Part shown: one piece after another, positions 50,701-63,209 of the stretch | Layout of the letters: the number at the start of each line of letters is the position of its first letter | Numbering within the stretch: position 1 is the first letter of the stretch | Assembly: GCA_023935145.1 (NCBI GenBank) | Contig: CM043699.1 | Location: 128,962,536-129,026,535, forward strand | Reading direction: 5' to 3' | Length of the DNA: 64,000 bases | From: Bretschneidera sinensis | Taxonomy: Eukaryota; Streptophyta; Magnoliopsida; Brassicales; Akaniaceae | Position numbers and translations under genes: made by a program | Notes under the pieces: generated by a model | Database searches by the model: none | What the model saw: the letters and a program-made list of their open reading frames with translations, nothing else | What the model was told of the DNA's origin: nothing

Positions 50701-52720
50701 TTATCTATAGTGAAAAGACATTTAACATTTTGTTTAGATAAAGAATTTATGTTTATAACATAAACATCTAAATGTCTATACCCTAAGTAGACATGGAAGC
50801 CTTTATCACACAGCTGACTCACACTATGTAGGTTATATTTTAACCCTCTTACATAATAGACACTATCTATTGAGGTAGAGGGATTATTTACTTTACTTAT
50901 TCATTCGATTGCGCATTTGGTGTTGTCACAGAGAGTGATTTTCCTCTTTTCTTTAGTTCTAGTTCGATGAACTTAGACTTGTCCCCGTTCATGTGATGTG
51001 AGCTCTCACTGTCAAGAAACTATTGATCATTCATGTTCTTGAACTGTTCCTCCAGCAAGACATATTATTCAATGATTGGTTTCTTGGTACCCATGTGTTA
51101 CTGGGTCCTTTGGGTTAGTCCTGTGAGTTCTTTTTGGAACCCAAACATAATTCAATTTATCAAAGCAAAATTTTGCTAGGTGACCTAATCTGTTGTAATG
51201 AGAGCATTTGTAGATTGGTTTTGGTTTCTTTGGAGTGGAAATCTTTATTTTGTTAATTATGCTCTTGTAGAGTTTTTCTTTTTCCTCTTGCTTGAACCTT
51301 AATCCAGCTCTATTAAAAACACATTTTTAAAAACCCAACAACTTCTCAAACTTTTCATTGCTTTCATTGAACTTAGTGAAGGTTTGTTTCAGCTTAGTTT
51401 TTTCTTTGACAATTTTCTCATGAGTTTTTTTTAGGGATACAAGTTTGGATTTCGGAGACGAATTTTCTAAGTCTGTTGACTCCAAATTTTCTTGAATCTT
51501 GGAAAAACAATCCCTTAAAGACTCATACTTGAGTTTAATTTTCTTGTATTCTTCTAACATGGAGAAGAATTTGTCTTCCAACCCTAGATAGAAAGAAGTG
51601 TTAGATTCGTTTACCTTAGTTTCATCACTTGATTGGGGATTGTTGTTTTCCAGGGCCATGAGGCATAGGTTGGCGACTCTTCTTCCTATTCTGGCTCACT
51701 GTTTCTCTAGTTTGTTATTAAGGCATTATTCTTTCTGAAAAGGGTCTTTCGTTGTCCTAATTTAGATTCGTTGAGTTATGGATAGTCATATGAATATGAC
51801 CAAGCTTGTTGCACTCATAGCATACCTGATCTTTTCTTCTTGATGGTTCACCTATCTGAAAATAATATTTACGAGTACACTCATTAGCGTATGAATCGAA
51901 TTTACTTGGTTTCTTACCTCTTCTGTATCGTTCTAGGTTCCTTTTGAACTATCTTGTGAGCATTACTATTTCATCATCTAAGTCAGAAATTTCTTCATCT
52001 TCATCCTCAGTTGCTTTTAATGTGATTTTTTTTCTTGTCTTTTTAATTTTTTAGCACTTTCAAGTTGATCTCATGAGTCATTAGGATGCCAACAAGATCT
52101 TCTAAGGTCATTGTTGTATATTTTTCTAATTCTTTATTGGTTGAAACTTTGGGTAGCCTCTCCATTGGCAGAGAGCAAATTATCTTGATCACTTGATCAG
52201 ACTGAGAGATCTCCTTTCCTAGCTGCCTCAGATCATTTAAGATTTCTGTGAATCAAGAGGTTAATTCTGATATGCTTTTACTCGGATTCATCCTGAAATA
52301 ATCAAAAGTAGACTTCAGAATATTAATTTTAGTTAATTTGACATTATCAGTACATTCAAAGGCTTCTTCTAGCTTGAGCCAAATTTCTTGGGCTGTCTCA
52401 CAGGATTGGATCTGGTTGAACTATTTCTTATTGATCCCGCAGTACACGAGGTGCATGGCTTTGTTGTTGATTTCTCTTTGATTCTTCTCAGCCTCAGTGC
52501 ACTAGTCTTCATTTTTCTCAATTTCTAATTCACCGATCTTCTTGGTGTGTCTGTATGGTGCTTTTTTGATGACTTTCCAACAGTTTGAGTCTACACTCTT
52601 GATATAAACCATCCACATTTTCTTCCAAAATGGGTAGTTTGACCCATCGAATATATGAGGGTTAAACTTAGCGACTTGATCAACATTATTAGACCCAGTT
52701 GAGGCATAAGCATGCATCAT
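47770..52720 (-). pseudogene. Copia gag-pol remnant
   Basis: The polyprotein is split into at least seven frames by stops and shifts. Blocks seen: gag start (52720-52502), coiled-coil-like Lys/Glu/Ser-rich gag middle (51659-51327), pre-integrase WHRRLAHVSIKQLSRL with CESCQLGK (50690-50560), the integrase core start LLHIDLIGPL (about 50490), a linker (49823-49356), reverse transcriptase start (49119-48910) and RT/RNase H (48608-48171, GELQYFLGLQI and YRSMIGSLLYL). A 214-bp duplication interrupts integrase. No product can be made. Confidence 0.88.
49854..50262. repeat. 214-bp-period duplication inside integrase of the Copia element
   Basis: Positions from 49854 and from 50068 carry the same text (AATGGAAGCYCTATTTA...CCCTAAGTCGTCACAAAAC) over about 190 bases, with about 10% divergence by eye. 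One copy is surplus to the integrase order. Confidence 0.85.
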
Positions 52721-52776
52721 TTTAGGAACTCCTTAACAGTTAGTCAATTGTTATGGAGACCTACTCTGATACCAAT

Positions 52777-53759
52777 TGTTGAGTAGATCAACCTGGGGGT
52801 GAATTGAATCTATAAAAATTCAATCATGATAAGTATAAATTAATTAATCAGAAACAGTTAGATGCGGCAAAATGATAGAGATAATGAAAAGAGAGGAAAA
52901 GAGGGACAAGGAATTTATATTGGTTCAGCGATGAGCCTACGTCTATTTCTTCAATAACCTCTCAGTCTATTGAGTTCCACTAGAATCACCAAATACACTT
53001 GCTTGAGTTTTCAGGTACTAAGCTAACCTTTACACTGAGTACTCTTGAAAGTGTACTCTTGGACTCAATCTCTCAACTTTTCTCATAACTCTCAACACAG
53101 AACAATCTCTCAATAAGAAATAGATTACAATAAGCACCTTTTGCTAGGTTTTTTTGTGTGTGTTTTCCACACAAATGAAACAACAATTTATAAGTTCCAT
53201 CCAACTCTTTAGAAAAGAAAGTCCAAAATTTTCTTCTCTGATAGCCTCTGAAATCTCCAGAAAATTTTCTTTCAAAATCTCATTTGATTATGTCTTGATG
53301 CCTTTTATAACTTATTTGACCGTTGTGTAATGGACTTCTTCAATTGACTACATAGTCAACTAAGACTTAAGTAGACTGGGTATTCTCTTTGATGGTCGAC
53401 TCATTAGTCGATTGGTTTCTCTACTGGTCGACTAGTTCCTCTGCTAGTCGACTGGTTCTTCTGTTAGTCAACTGGTTCCTCTACTGGTCGACTAACTAGT
53501 CGATTGGTTCTTCTGCTAGTCGATTGGTTCCTCTGACGTGTCCACAACTTCTGTCCTTTATTTCCTTGGATTCTGTACTAACTTTCCAGATATATAATCT
53601 GAATATACCAAAAATATATGTAAGTTTGTAATTGAAGAGTTTGTCCTTAATGGAACTGATTTTAATAACCTGAACACTTAGATAAATTCATCAGTAAATA
53701 ACAAAAGGTTTTGCAATAGAAAAAAATACTAAGAGATGTAAACATAAAATATCCTAACA
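52777..53759 (-). repeat. 5' LTR of the truncated Copia element
   Basis: A 983-bp LTR beginning TGTTGAGTAGATC beside the primer site and ending CCTAACA. The far end is inferred from the TG...CA rule, as the partner LTR is missing. Confidence 0.75.
53390..53535. repeat. tandem repeat of about 23 bp in the Copia LTR
   Basis: Six to seven imperfect units of CTGSTAGTCGACTGGTTCCT with the short palindrome AGTCGACT. It lies in the LTR, where promoter or enhancer repeats are often found in this kind of element. Confidence 0.8.
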
Positions 53760-54256
53760 AAATTATTAAACATTTAGTTTGATAATACCTTTTGTGCTTA
53801 ATTATTCAGTTAGTTTTGAGAATATTGACCAGTTAAGGAGTATTTTAAGGTAGACTAGCTGATATCACTGTTATACGAATTTGCCTGTACTCAAATGAGT
53901 TCACAACATTTTGATAACATTTAGCACGTTCTTACTAAACCCTAAATAACTTTTAACTCCGTAATATTTCACTATTATAACACACACATTTGAATCATCA
54001 CAGTAAAAACTAATTATTAGGTCAAATGGGTTATTCATGAAAAGGGTCATAGTAAAATCTTCTGGTGTCGTGGTTGGACACTATGAGTCTTGATTTGGCC
54101 TATATGGCAAGTACGTAAATCCTAGAGTTGTTTTAACACTCCATTCAAAATTAAGTTAAGTATAAAACTTAATTCATTTTCAAATGTTGATATTAAACTT
54201 TATTTATTAATGGATTGAAACCAGAATTCATTTATAAGGGAACTTAAATTAATTTT

Positions 54257-57200
54257 TGTTAGGAATAAAGCAACGGAAAAATAAACTGACACAAAAAATT
54301 TACGTGGTTCAGAGCTAAAACTCCTATGTCTACAGGCGATGGTGAAATATTTCACTACATCAAAGTTGAAGTACAAATTAAGAAAGATAAAACTCTCTAA
54401 GCCCAAATCCCTAATGCTCCCAAATCTAGGCTACCATAAATTTAATTGGGAAAATACAGTAGCCCTAAAGAAAAGAAGTTTCAACCATTCATAGGGATTT
54501 GTTTGTTGTACAGCCCTATTTTCAACTTCCTCTTATATATTGCTGTAGCTTTCTCTTTGTTATTCAAAGAAGAGCAACAGACACACACACACACACATAT
54601 AGGCAAGGTCAAGGTGAATTCTTCTTCTATTTAATTTTGTATTCCTTATCCTACTAGTACCAAAACAGTCACCCTTTTTAATTCTTGCTTTTCTATTGCA
54701 ATTCGTACTCATGTATCTATTAAAGGAAGAATGGGCCCACTTTTACTCTAAGTAAATAGGTCGAACCAAAACCCATTAAAATTCAAACCATATTTAACAA
54801 ATCTCCACATTGGACTGAATTTTCACAAATAGTAAAATGCTCTCCACCATCTCCACAAATGTCCCAACCGGGCATAATTCAAATGTTGTAAGTAACACCA
54901 ATCAAATCTAAGCAATGCTCGAACTTGAACAATGGAAGTGGTTTAATCAACATATCTACTAGATTATATGTTGTCCCAATCTTTTTCATAGTAATCTTTT
55001 TTTTTAACTTTTGGGGTGTCTTCATTCTTCTTGAATATCCAGTTGCAACCAAATATCCTTTTATCCGTTGGTGGTTTTACCAATTTCCAAGTCTGATTTT
55101 TCTCAAGAGGCTCCATCTCTTCATACATGACTACTAGTCATTTTGAAGAATTTGCACAAGCAATGGCTTTTGTATATGCAAAAAGTTCATCTACATCACT
55201 GATTTCTTATGCAACTGACAAAGCATAGACAATTGCATCAGTATTACTAGACAAAACAATATTATTGTACCTCAATGGTAGTATAGTCTCTCTTCTCGGT
55301 CTATGTTTGGTAATGCTATAAGGTTTATTCTATATCTGTTGAGTCTGTTTTTTTTCACAAATTCTCACTCTCTTCATAAACAAGCTATGTGAAAATGTTC
55401 TGCAAAGGATCTGAATCAAAACTTCCTAGCTCTACCTGTTGTGTGTTACTTTTACCCTGTTCAAAATCACAAGCAACAAACTCCTCTTTCTTTGGGTTAT
55501 GCATAGCAGATTCATTAAAAATAACATCACAACTAATGAGAAATTTAGGTGACTTAGGATCAGGACACTATAATCTATATCTTTTCACACCATCAACATA
55601 ATCAAGAAAAATGCACTTTTTGGCTCTAGACTCTAATTTTCCATCATTAACTTGTGCATATACCGAAAAACCAAATATTTTTACCATAGAATAATCATGA
55701 GGGTTACTAGACCATACCTTATATTGGGTTTTAAACTCTATAGCCGTAGCAAGAGATCGGTTCACCAAATAACAGTCAGTAAACGCCGTCTCTACCTAAA
55801 ACTTCTTAGTCAAACAAACATTTGAGAGCATACAACGAGGTCTCTCCAAAAGAGTTCTGTTCATTCGCTCAGCAACCCCATTCTGTTGTGGTGTACCTCT
55901 GATTGTCTTGTGTCTAACAATACCCTCATTTCTGCAGTAGTCATCAAACTCATTTGAACAAAATTCCAAACCATTATCTATCTCAGCCTTTTAATCAGCT
56001 TTCTTATTTGCTTTTCAATCATGGTTCTCTACTGTTTAAAACACTGGAATGCCTCATCTTTGGTCTTCAACATATAAGCCTAGCCTTTTAATCAGCTTCC
56101 CTATTTGCTTTTCAATTATAGTTCTCTACTGTTTAAAACACTGGAATGCCTCATCTTTGGTCTTCAACATATAAGCCTAATTTTTTTTTGAGTAGTCATC
56201 AATGAAAGTAAGCATATACCTGGAACTACCCTTAGACGGAACACATGACAGCCCTCAAATATCGTAGTGAATATAATCCACAATACCCTTGATTCTATGA
56301 AGCGTTGTACTAAAGCTAACTCTCTTTTGTTTGACAAAAACACAATGCTCACAGAATTCCATTTTATTTGTATTCTATCCAGATAGCGAACTTCTTTTAC
56401 TCAAGAAAGTTAGTCCCTTTTCACTCATATGACCCAATTTCATATGCCATAATTTTGTAACCTCATAACCTAACATAGCAAAAGCAGCAGCTGAACTAGT
56501 AACAGTAGTACCTTGTAGAACATACAAATTTAGCGAAGTAATTTTTGCTTTCATGATAACCAGAACACCTCTACTAACTTTTATAACTCTACATTCAAAT
56601 GAATTCTTGTACCATTTGACATCTAAAGTACTCAAAGAAATCAAATTCTTCTTGAAGGTAGGAATATGTCTAACTTCTATTAAGGTCCTTATCTCACCAT
56701 CGTGCATTCTGATCTTGACAGATCCTATACTAGTAATTTTTCAAGTTGCGTCATCACCCAGCAATACAACTCAGTCATAAGGCTCATATTCTGAAAATCA
56801 ATCCTTATTTCATTATGGTAGGAATAAGTTGAATCCATAATCCAATCAGACATATAGAACCCATTACCACTGACAGCAAGAACATGATCATAGCCACCAG
56901 AGTCTTCTTCATTAACATTAGTTCAGGTTATTTATATTTCTAATCCTTATCTCGATTCTGATTCTGACCTCGATTTTGACATGGATTATGATTGTTCTCT
57001 GCTTGAATTTTTTTTTTCAAATTCTAACACTCAGATTTGTGATATCCCTTTTCCTTACAATAATGACATGTCACATTCTTATTTCTGGACTTTCTCTCTG
57101 TGTTTGAAAGAAGAGAAATAGACACATATATAGGCAATGTCAAGGAGCATCCTTTTTCTATTTAATTTTATATTCATTGTCCTACTAGTAACAAAACAGT

Positions 57201-57341
57201 AACTCTTTTTAATTCTTGCTTTTCTTATTACAATTTGTACTAATGTATGATGATGTAGCAATAAAATGAACAATGGATTTGCTTTTACTCCAAGTAAATG
57301 GGACAAACAAAAGTTCATTAAAATTCAAACCATATTTAACA
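54257..57341 (-). mobile_element. Copia retrotransposon (Tnt1-like), internally deleted
   Basis: Left LTR 54257-54799 (TGTTAGG...TTTAACA) is followed by a polypurine tract read on minus as CCAATGTGGAGATT. About 57090-57341 repeats only the outer part of that LTR, so the 5' LTR has lost its inner half together with the primer site and the gag N-terminus. The remaining blocks read on minus: gag zinc knuckle CHYCKEKGYHKSEC (57067-57026), a gag/pre-integrase region (56707-56375, LWHMKLGHMSEKGL) and integrase parts (56352-55568, FGFSVYAQV). Reverse transcriptase is essentially gone. Target duplication is ambiguous in A/T-rich flanks. Confidence 0.85.
55986..56179. repeat. 97-bp tandem duplication in the Copia integrase remnant
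   Basis: 55986-56082 and 56083-56179 are adjacent near-identical copies (GCCTTTTAATCAGCTT...AACATATAAGCCTA). Confidence 0.9.
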
Positions 57342-60300
57342 AATTTAATGTGTGGTATACTTTTACTTAAACCCTAAAATTCATTTATAAAAGCTCATGT
57401 ATAGAGTTTACACATCAAGAAAAAGAAACAATTGTGACGGATTTTTTTGCGTGGGATACAATTCGGTCGTAGTTGTTTCTTATATGCGGTCAAAATTACA
57501 GATTGCGGCAAACATAATCCCCTGCTCATAATCTGCTTTTCGGTCGCAATTGCGTTTTCTGATTTTAAGCCGCTGCCTCTACCGTCGTTGCCTCCACAGC
57601 GCCACTGCTTCCCACTCACCACCGCCTCTACCTCCCCAGTTCTTCCACCATGCCACTGCCTCCCTGCGCAGGCAAGCTCTATTTTAATAATTGGGTATTG
57701 TTCTTCTCCTTAGGGCAGATTATTAGTAATACGGTTCATAGTGGATGTGATGATTTTTTTTTTCTTTCTATAAATATTGTTAATGTGAGAGTAGATATTA
57801 TTTATATTGTTAATGTGATGACTTTTTTTTACAAATAATTAGGTCTTGTTTTTGTGGGTTTTGTTAAGGAAAAGTTGTTAAGAGGAGGAAACATGTGCAA
57901 TTGAATGCATAATTGAGCCCTTGGGTTGTGGGTTTTGTTAAGGAAAACGTTTTCTTGTTTTGTTTTTTGTGTTAGATTGAGCTCTTGGGGACTGTATTTT
58001 AGTTCAAATTGTATAGAACTGTATTTTCTTGGGACAGTTTGATCGGGTGTTTTGATGTCTTTATGGACTGTAGAGAAGGTAAATATTTCTACTTTGCTCT
58101 TGTATTCAGTTACATGGTCAACTGATGGTATCAAGTCTTAGCTTTGGCTTGAGGTTTTTATTTGCCTAATCAGTACATTGATATTTTTCATCAAAAAAAC
58201 GATTACAAGATATAGAATCAAACTGATTTCCTAGTAACTATTGTTAATATGTTTCCTTTTATTTTTCTGTTTTTTTGTTGTGCTATTATGTATGAATGTT
58301 TGAGAGCTCCTCCAATACCTTTGCTTTTTCTGCATTATTTATGAATTCCAAAATAAGCATTCTTTCTTCTTGAGCTTGCATATTTTGTTTATACGGTTAT
58401 ACAGATCTCTTTATACACGAAGACAACCCCATTTCTTTGTAATTTTAAGTTAAGGCTTTGTGGTATAAAATTCAACAGTAGAGACTGTAAATTTTTTTGT
58501 TATTTGCACTTTGTTGTGGTATTTTGAGGGGTCTAGCAGTGGCATCATTTCCCTTTTGGGAGTTTAGTAATGGACTACTAATTTTAAAACCTTAGATATT
58601 ATTCTAATCTAACTCAAATCTTTTGTTGCATTTTTTTTAAAGACACGTTACTTTTATGAAAAATAAATACTATTTACTCAATCAAAAAATGTTGATCATT
58701 ATTTAAAGGAATATTTGAACTTACAATTCTTTAATGGTAAGTTAGCATTGCACACCAGGGCGCATGTATTCTGTTTGTGCTATACTGTCAATAGAAAGTT
58801 AGAAACTGTTGAAGGTAGAAAGCAGGAAAATAAGAAGGGAGAGGAAAATAAAGTGATAGGGTAACTTGTCCCACTTTGCCTCCCCTCCTTTGAGGGTCTG
58901 ATATGATATGCTCGATCGATTTATCTTTAATTCAGATACTTATACATACTAGTACTTACCAGTAAAAGAAAAACAACTTGACTCATCAAAGACATCAATC
59001 AATCACAAGAAGACACATGCGAACTAGGTAAGGGTAAAAGGTAACTTATTACGTAAAGATAAAGAGATTAATTGGTAGAATTGGCAGAATTGGCCTTAAA
59101 ATGACAGCTTGATCCCAATCCTTAATCTCTTTAATATATTCTTTATTTGCATATATCATGTATTGCATTTTACCTTAGATCACCTGTGTGAGAATTATTG
59201 AGTGACACAAATGCACTTGTTGTTTGCTAATTAATATGTTTGCAATGAGAGTGTTTGTGTTCAAATAATCCTAGATTGTCCAGTGCAGACAATTTAGGAA
59301 TGCTTGATCCGTATCGCAGCTAATAATTCTTTGCTTCTTTCGTTTTGATAAAGTTTAGGTAGTACTTTTCCTTGTTCTCTGGGTACATACTAAATTCATG
59401 GCTATCTCCTTCCGATGATAGCATCAAATTTAAGTCATGTACTTGGAGAACGAAGGGAAAGTGTTGCCGAAATTTTTTCGAAATGAAACATCATAGGAAT
59501 TATTAAATGCAATAAAGGTTACGCATTCCTGAATTGGTTAGGACCCTTACCTTTTAATGAATGGAATGATATGGCTAGAAAACCTCAGCATACGTGATGT
59601 TCATATATAATAAGTTTTTTTTTTTTTAATTTCCAATTTCTGATTCGCTAATACTTATGTGCTCTATTACTACTCTTGTTGATTTGGTATGCTAACTATA
59701 ACTTATGTATGTTATTAATTTAATTAGTTTGCAATTACTTAAGTATGAATAGATTGTTTCTATAAGTAAACAATATAATTTCTTATGTAAATATTACCTT
59801 GCACTCCTAAGACAAAAGATGAGAGATCATACAAATTAGGATATGATTTATGTATAAGATGTATAATAATGTGCTCAAATAATACATCCACTAAAAACAA
59901 GGCTTTTAAATTGCTGTCTCGTTAATCTTAATTTACTTTATTTATTTTTAGTTATATCTGTCAGTTAATTGTAAATCGGAATAACTTTGAAGGTCAAAAC
60001 TAATTTTGTATATGGAAGGATGTCAGTTGATCGAAGTTGAATGGACCGTAGAGTTGTGCGTAATGTCGTATCATAAGAATTTAGGAATGGAGTTGAACGA
60101 TTCCTTAACTTCGCGTATAGTAATAAACTCTACGTGTATAAGGGAACTATTAGATGTCCTTGCTTTGTTTGTCGTAATACTCATTTTTTTGAAGAGAGAT
60201 GTTGTTACCATGCACCGATACAAGAAGGATTTTGTTAGGAATTATAAGAGATGGACTTGACACGGAGAAGTCCCTTTGTCTGTGGGGCATACGATGAGCT

Positions 60301-61680
60301 GAATTGATGATGTAGATGAAGGATTCAGAGGAAAAGATTGGATGGGGGACATGGTAATGGATAATGTTGCTTCTGAATTTAATTGGGATGCTGAGGAGGC
60401 CCCAAATCATGATGCTGCTAAGTTTTACGATTTATTAAGAGATGCTCAGGTGCCGTTATGGGAAGGTTGCAATAAGCACACTAAGTTATAGGTGGTTTCT
60501 CAGCTATTGAATTGTAAGTCAGATTTTAACATGTCTGAGAGCTGTTTCGATCGACTATTGTCAATAATTAAGAGTATGTTTATTGAGGGCAACAAGTTGC
60601 CAAAAACTTTTACCAATGCAAGAAGATGGTGAAGGGGTTAAGACTTGGTTATCAGAAGATACATGCATGCCCGAATGATTGTATATTGTACCCTCAGGAA
60701 GACATGCAAAAGAAAAACTGTGTCATCTGTAGCCATGCTAGATTTCAACCTAAACAAGTTGGTAATAAGAAACAAAAGGACATACCATTCAAAGTGTTAC
60801 GTTACCTTCAAATCACATCGAGACTTCAAAGACTTTACATGTCGAAAAACAATGTCGAACACATGGGATGGCATAAAGAAGGAAAACGTAATAAGCCTGA
60901 CTTTCTCATCCATCCTGCGGATGGTGAAGCGTGGAAACACTTTGATGTTGAGCACCCATTGTTTGCTCTCAAACCATGAAATGTTAGGTTGGGACTATCG
61001 ACTGATGGGTTCACTCCGTTCGGTCATTCGACTTTCCTTTACTCTTGTTGGCCAGCCATTGTCACTCCGTACAATTTACCTCCCGGTTTGTGCATGAAAG
61101 AGCATAATTTTTTTTTATCCTTGATCATTCCAAGTCCAAACCACCATAGTAAGAATCTAGATGTCTATCTACGACCGCTGTTAGATGAGTTGAAGATATT
61201 GTAGACGGATGAAGTTCTTACCTATGATGCAAGTAGGAACAAAATTTTAATATGAAAGTTGCACTTCAACGGACAATCAACTACTTCTCGGCTTATGGTA
61301 TGCTTTCTGGGTGGAGTACTCATAGCCAACTAGCTTGTCCATACTGTATGGATCGTACCAAGTCATTTCGATTACCTCATGGTAGGAAGCCTTGTTGGTT
61401 TGACTGTCATCGCCAGTTTCTATCTCAGAATCATACTTTTTGAAAGCAGATGGATAGCTTCAAGAAAGGAACAATCGAGAGAGATTCTCTTCCACCATGG
61501 TTGTCTAGGGGAAGAAGTGTTGGCTAGAGTTTTGTCCTTCGATCATATCAAATTCGGTTACACAAAAAAGAAACAAGAGATTCCAGGATTTGGTGTGGAG
61601 CATAATTAGTTGAAAATGAGTATCTTCGAGGAATTACCATATTGGAAAACAAATCTCATTAGAAACAATTTGGATCTCAT

Positions 61681-63209
61681 TGAATTACACCCAAACAATA
61701 CTATGCGGTAGCAGCAGTATAGAACAGGGCATCGATCCCACGAAGAGAGCGTTCTACAGTCAAAGTCTCAGGCAAAAAATAATGGAAACAAAATTAAAAA
61801 TTAATATTAAGAAAATGTTGAGAATTAAATGAAGCAATTGAATTAAGAGAAAGAAAATCAATAATGAGAAACACAAGGGTCCAAGAATCCCTCCTGGATT
61901 TCACAACTTCAACTTGTATCAATTCAGTATTTATAACTCAACTATGCGTTTCACATCACAAATGCGTAATTAGAAAATAATAGTGAAACACCAAAAATAT
62001 TCTTTTGTAAATTATTATGAGAAATTCCCTTCTTGTTTTTACAAGTAATGCAACGGTCAATCATATATGATATCCTAAATCAACGATATATCCGGAGACA
62101 ATAACGCAATAAAGGACAATCATATATAATTAATATACCGAAATCAGTTGCATCCTAAATTCCACACATAAGAGAAGCATAACTAAACTTATATGGAGAA
62201 AAAAAACAACTATCACCAGAGTTAAATAAAATCTATGGAAGAAGAAAATATAATTGTCTGTCACACAAAAACATCAACTTCAATATTAAATAAAGGAAAC
62301 AACTCAAAATAATTATTTAACGTTAAAAACACAAATACTAAATTAAATACAAGTCAAACCCGCTATGTCTAGGAGTTCATCTATTTGCCTTGGTTAAAAC
62401 TTAACCTAGCCGATGATATATGATCACAACAACTCTCTAAAAATTCAATGCATATCTGTTCAGCCCCCTGGTTCCTGAGTCTAAAATCCTATATATAGCT
62501 GTATGGAGACGGCTTTGTAGACAAAAAATTTGCCCTAGGGTTTCTGTTCAGGCTATGTGCTTCTTCTGCTGTCCAGGCCATGCGTCTGTTAGTGTCTAGG
62601 CCCGGTTCTACTGCTGTCCTGAACTGATTCTACTGCTGTCCAGGCCCGATTTTGCTACTGTCTTGAACTAGTTCTGCTACTGTCTAGTCCCGGTTATGCT
62701 ATTGTCCAACCGTGCATCTGTTGTTGTCCAGGCCGCGCTGCAGTTCATGCCCAGGACATGTACTTCTGCTGTTGTCCAGGGCCGGTTCTGCTGCTGTCCA
62801 GGTCGTGCGTCTGTTGCTGTCCAGGCCTGGTTTTACTGCTGTCCAGACCGTGCGTCTGCTGCTATCTAGGCTTGGTTCTGCCGCTGTCTTGAATTGGTTC
62901 TGCTGTTTTCCAGGCTTGATTTTGTTGCTATCATAGCCGTGTGTCTGCTGCTGTCCAGGTCATGCTGTTGTTCAGGCCCATGCCCAGTTTCCCTACTCTA
63001 AACTGGTCCGGATGTTGTGGATTCTTTCGAACATATTTTATATATTTTTTTGTTTAAGGCTTCTTTGTTTTTTTAATCTGCAAAACACACTAAAACACAG
63101 AATTCTCCAAAAGACCACACTTGTCAAGAAATTCAATGAATAATCAAAATTAATCTCAACAAATGCATATAATTAATTCTATCTGAAGTGTATTTTCATG
63201 CCCTAATCA
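61681..63209 (-). mobile_element. Gypsy-type solo LTR inserted in the tnp2 transposase
   Basis: A 1529-bp block, TGAATTACAC...CCCTAATCA in plus orientation, is flanked by CTCAT (61676-61680) and CTTAT (63210-63214), a 5-bp target duplication with one change. On minus it starts TGATTAGGGCATGAAAATAC, a start often seen in plant Ty3/Gypsy LTRs. Removing it joins NLDLI directly to the HIEKN of the tnp2 family. No internal retrotransposon domains lie inside, which fits LTR-LTR recombination to a solo LTR. Confidence 0.87.
62530..62990. repeat. GC-richer minisatellite in the solo LTR
   Basis: Many imperfect units of about 23-30 bp built on CTGCTGCTGTCCAGGCC with alternating GTGCGTCTGTTG and GGTTCTGC parts. 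A plus-strand frame stays open (62712-62936) only because the repeat lacks stops. Confidence 0.88.

Larger units (their letters stand above)
47706..53759 (-). mobile_element. Copia retrotransposon, 3' end missing
   Basis: Its 5' LTR is 52777-53759 (TGTTGAG...CCTAACA in plus orientation). 52764-52774 is CTCTGATACCA, reverse complement of the initiator-Met primer site, two bases inside. Minus-strand frames follow the Copia order: gag (52720-51160, with FNPHIFDGSNYPFWK and knuckle residues KCSHYNRLGHLAKFC), integrase (50822-49356), reverse transcriptase (about 49140-48200, with YVDDIILG near 48690) and RNase H ending at about 47770 with [13 protein letters not shown]. The 3' LTR is absent; sequence stops at 47706 against a Gypsy-type LTR. 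Confidence 0.9.

Noticed and set aside
62712..62936. Leu/Ser/Arg-rich 74-residue frame
   Set aside because: It is a read-through of the minisatellite in the solo LTR and repeats with the DNA units.
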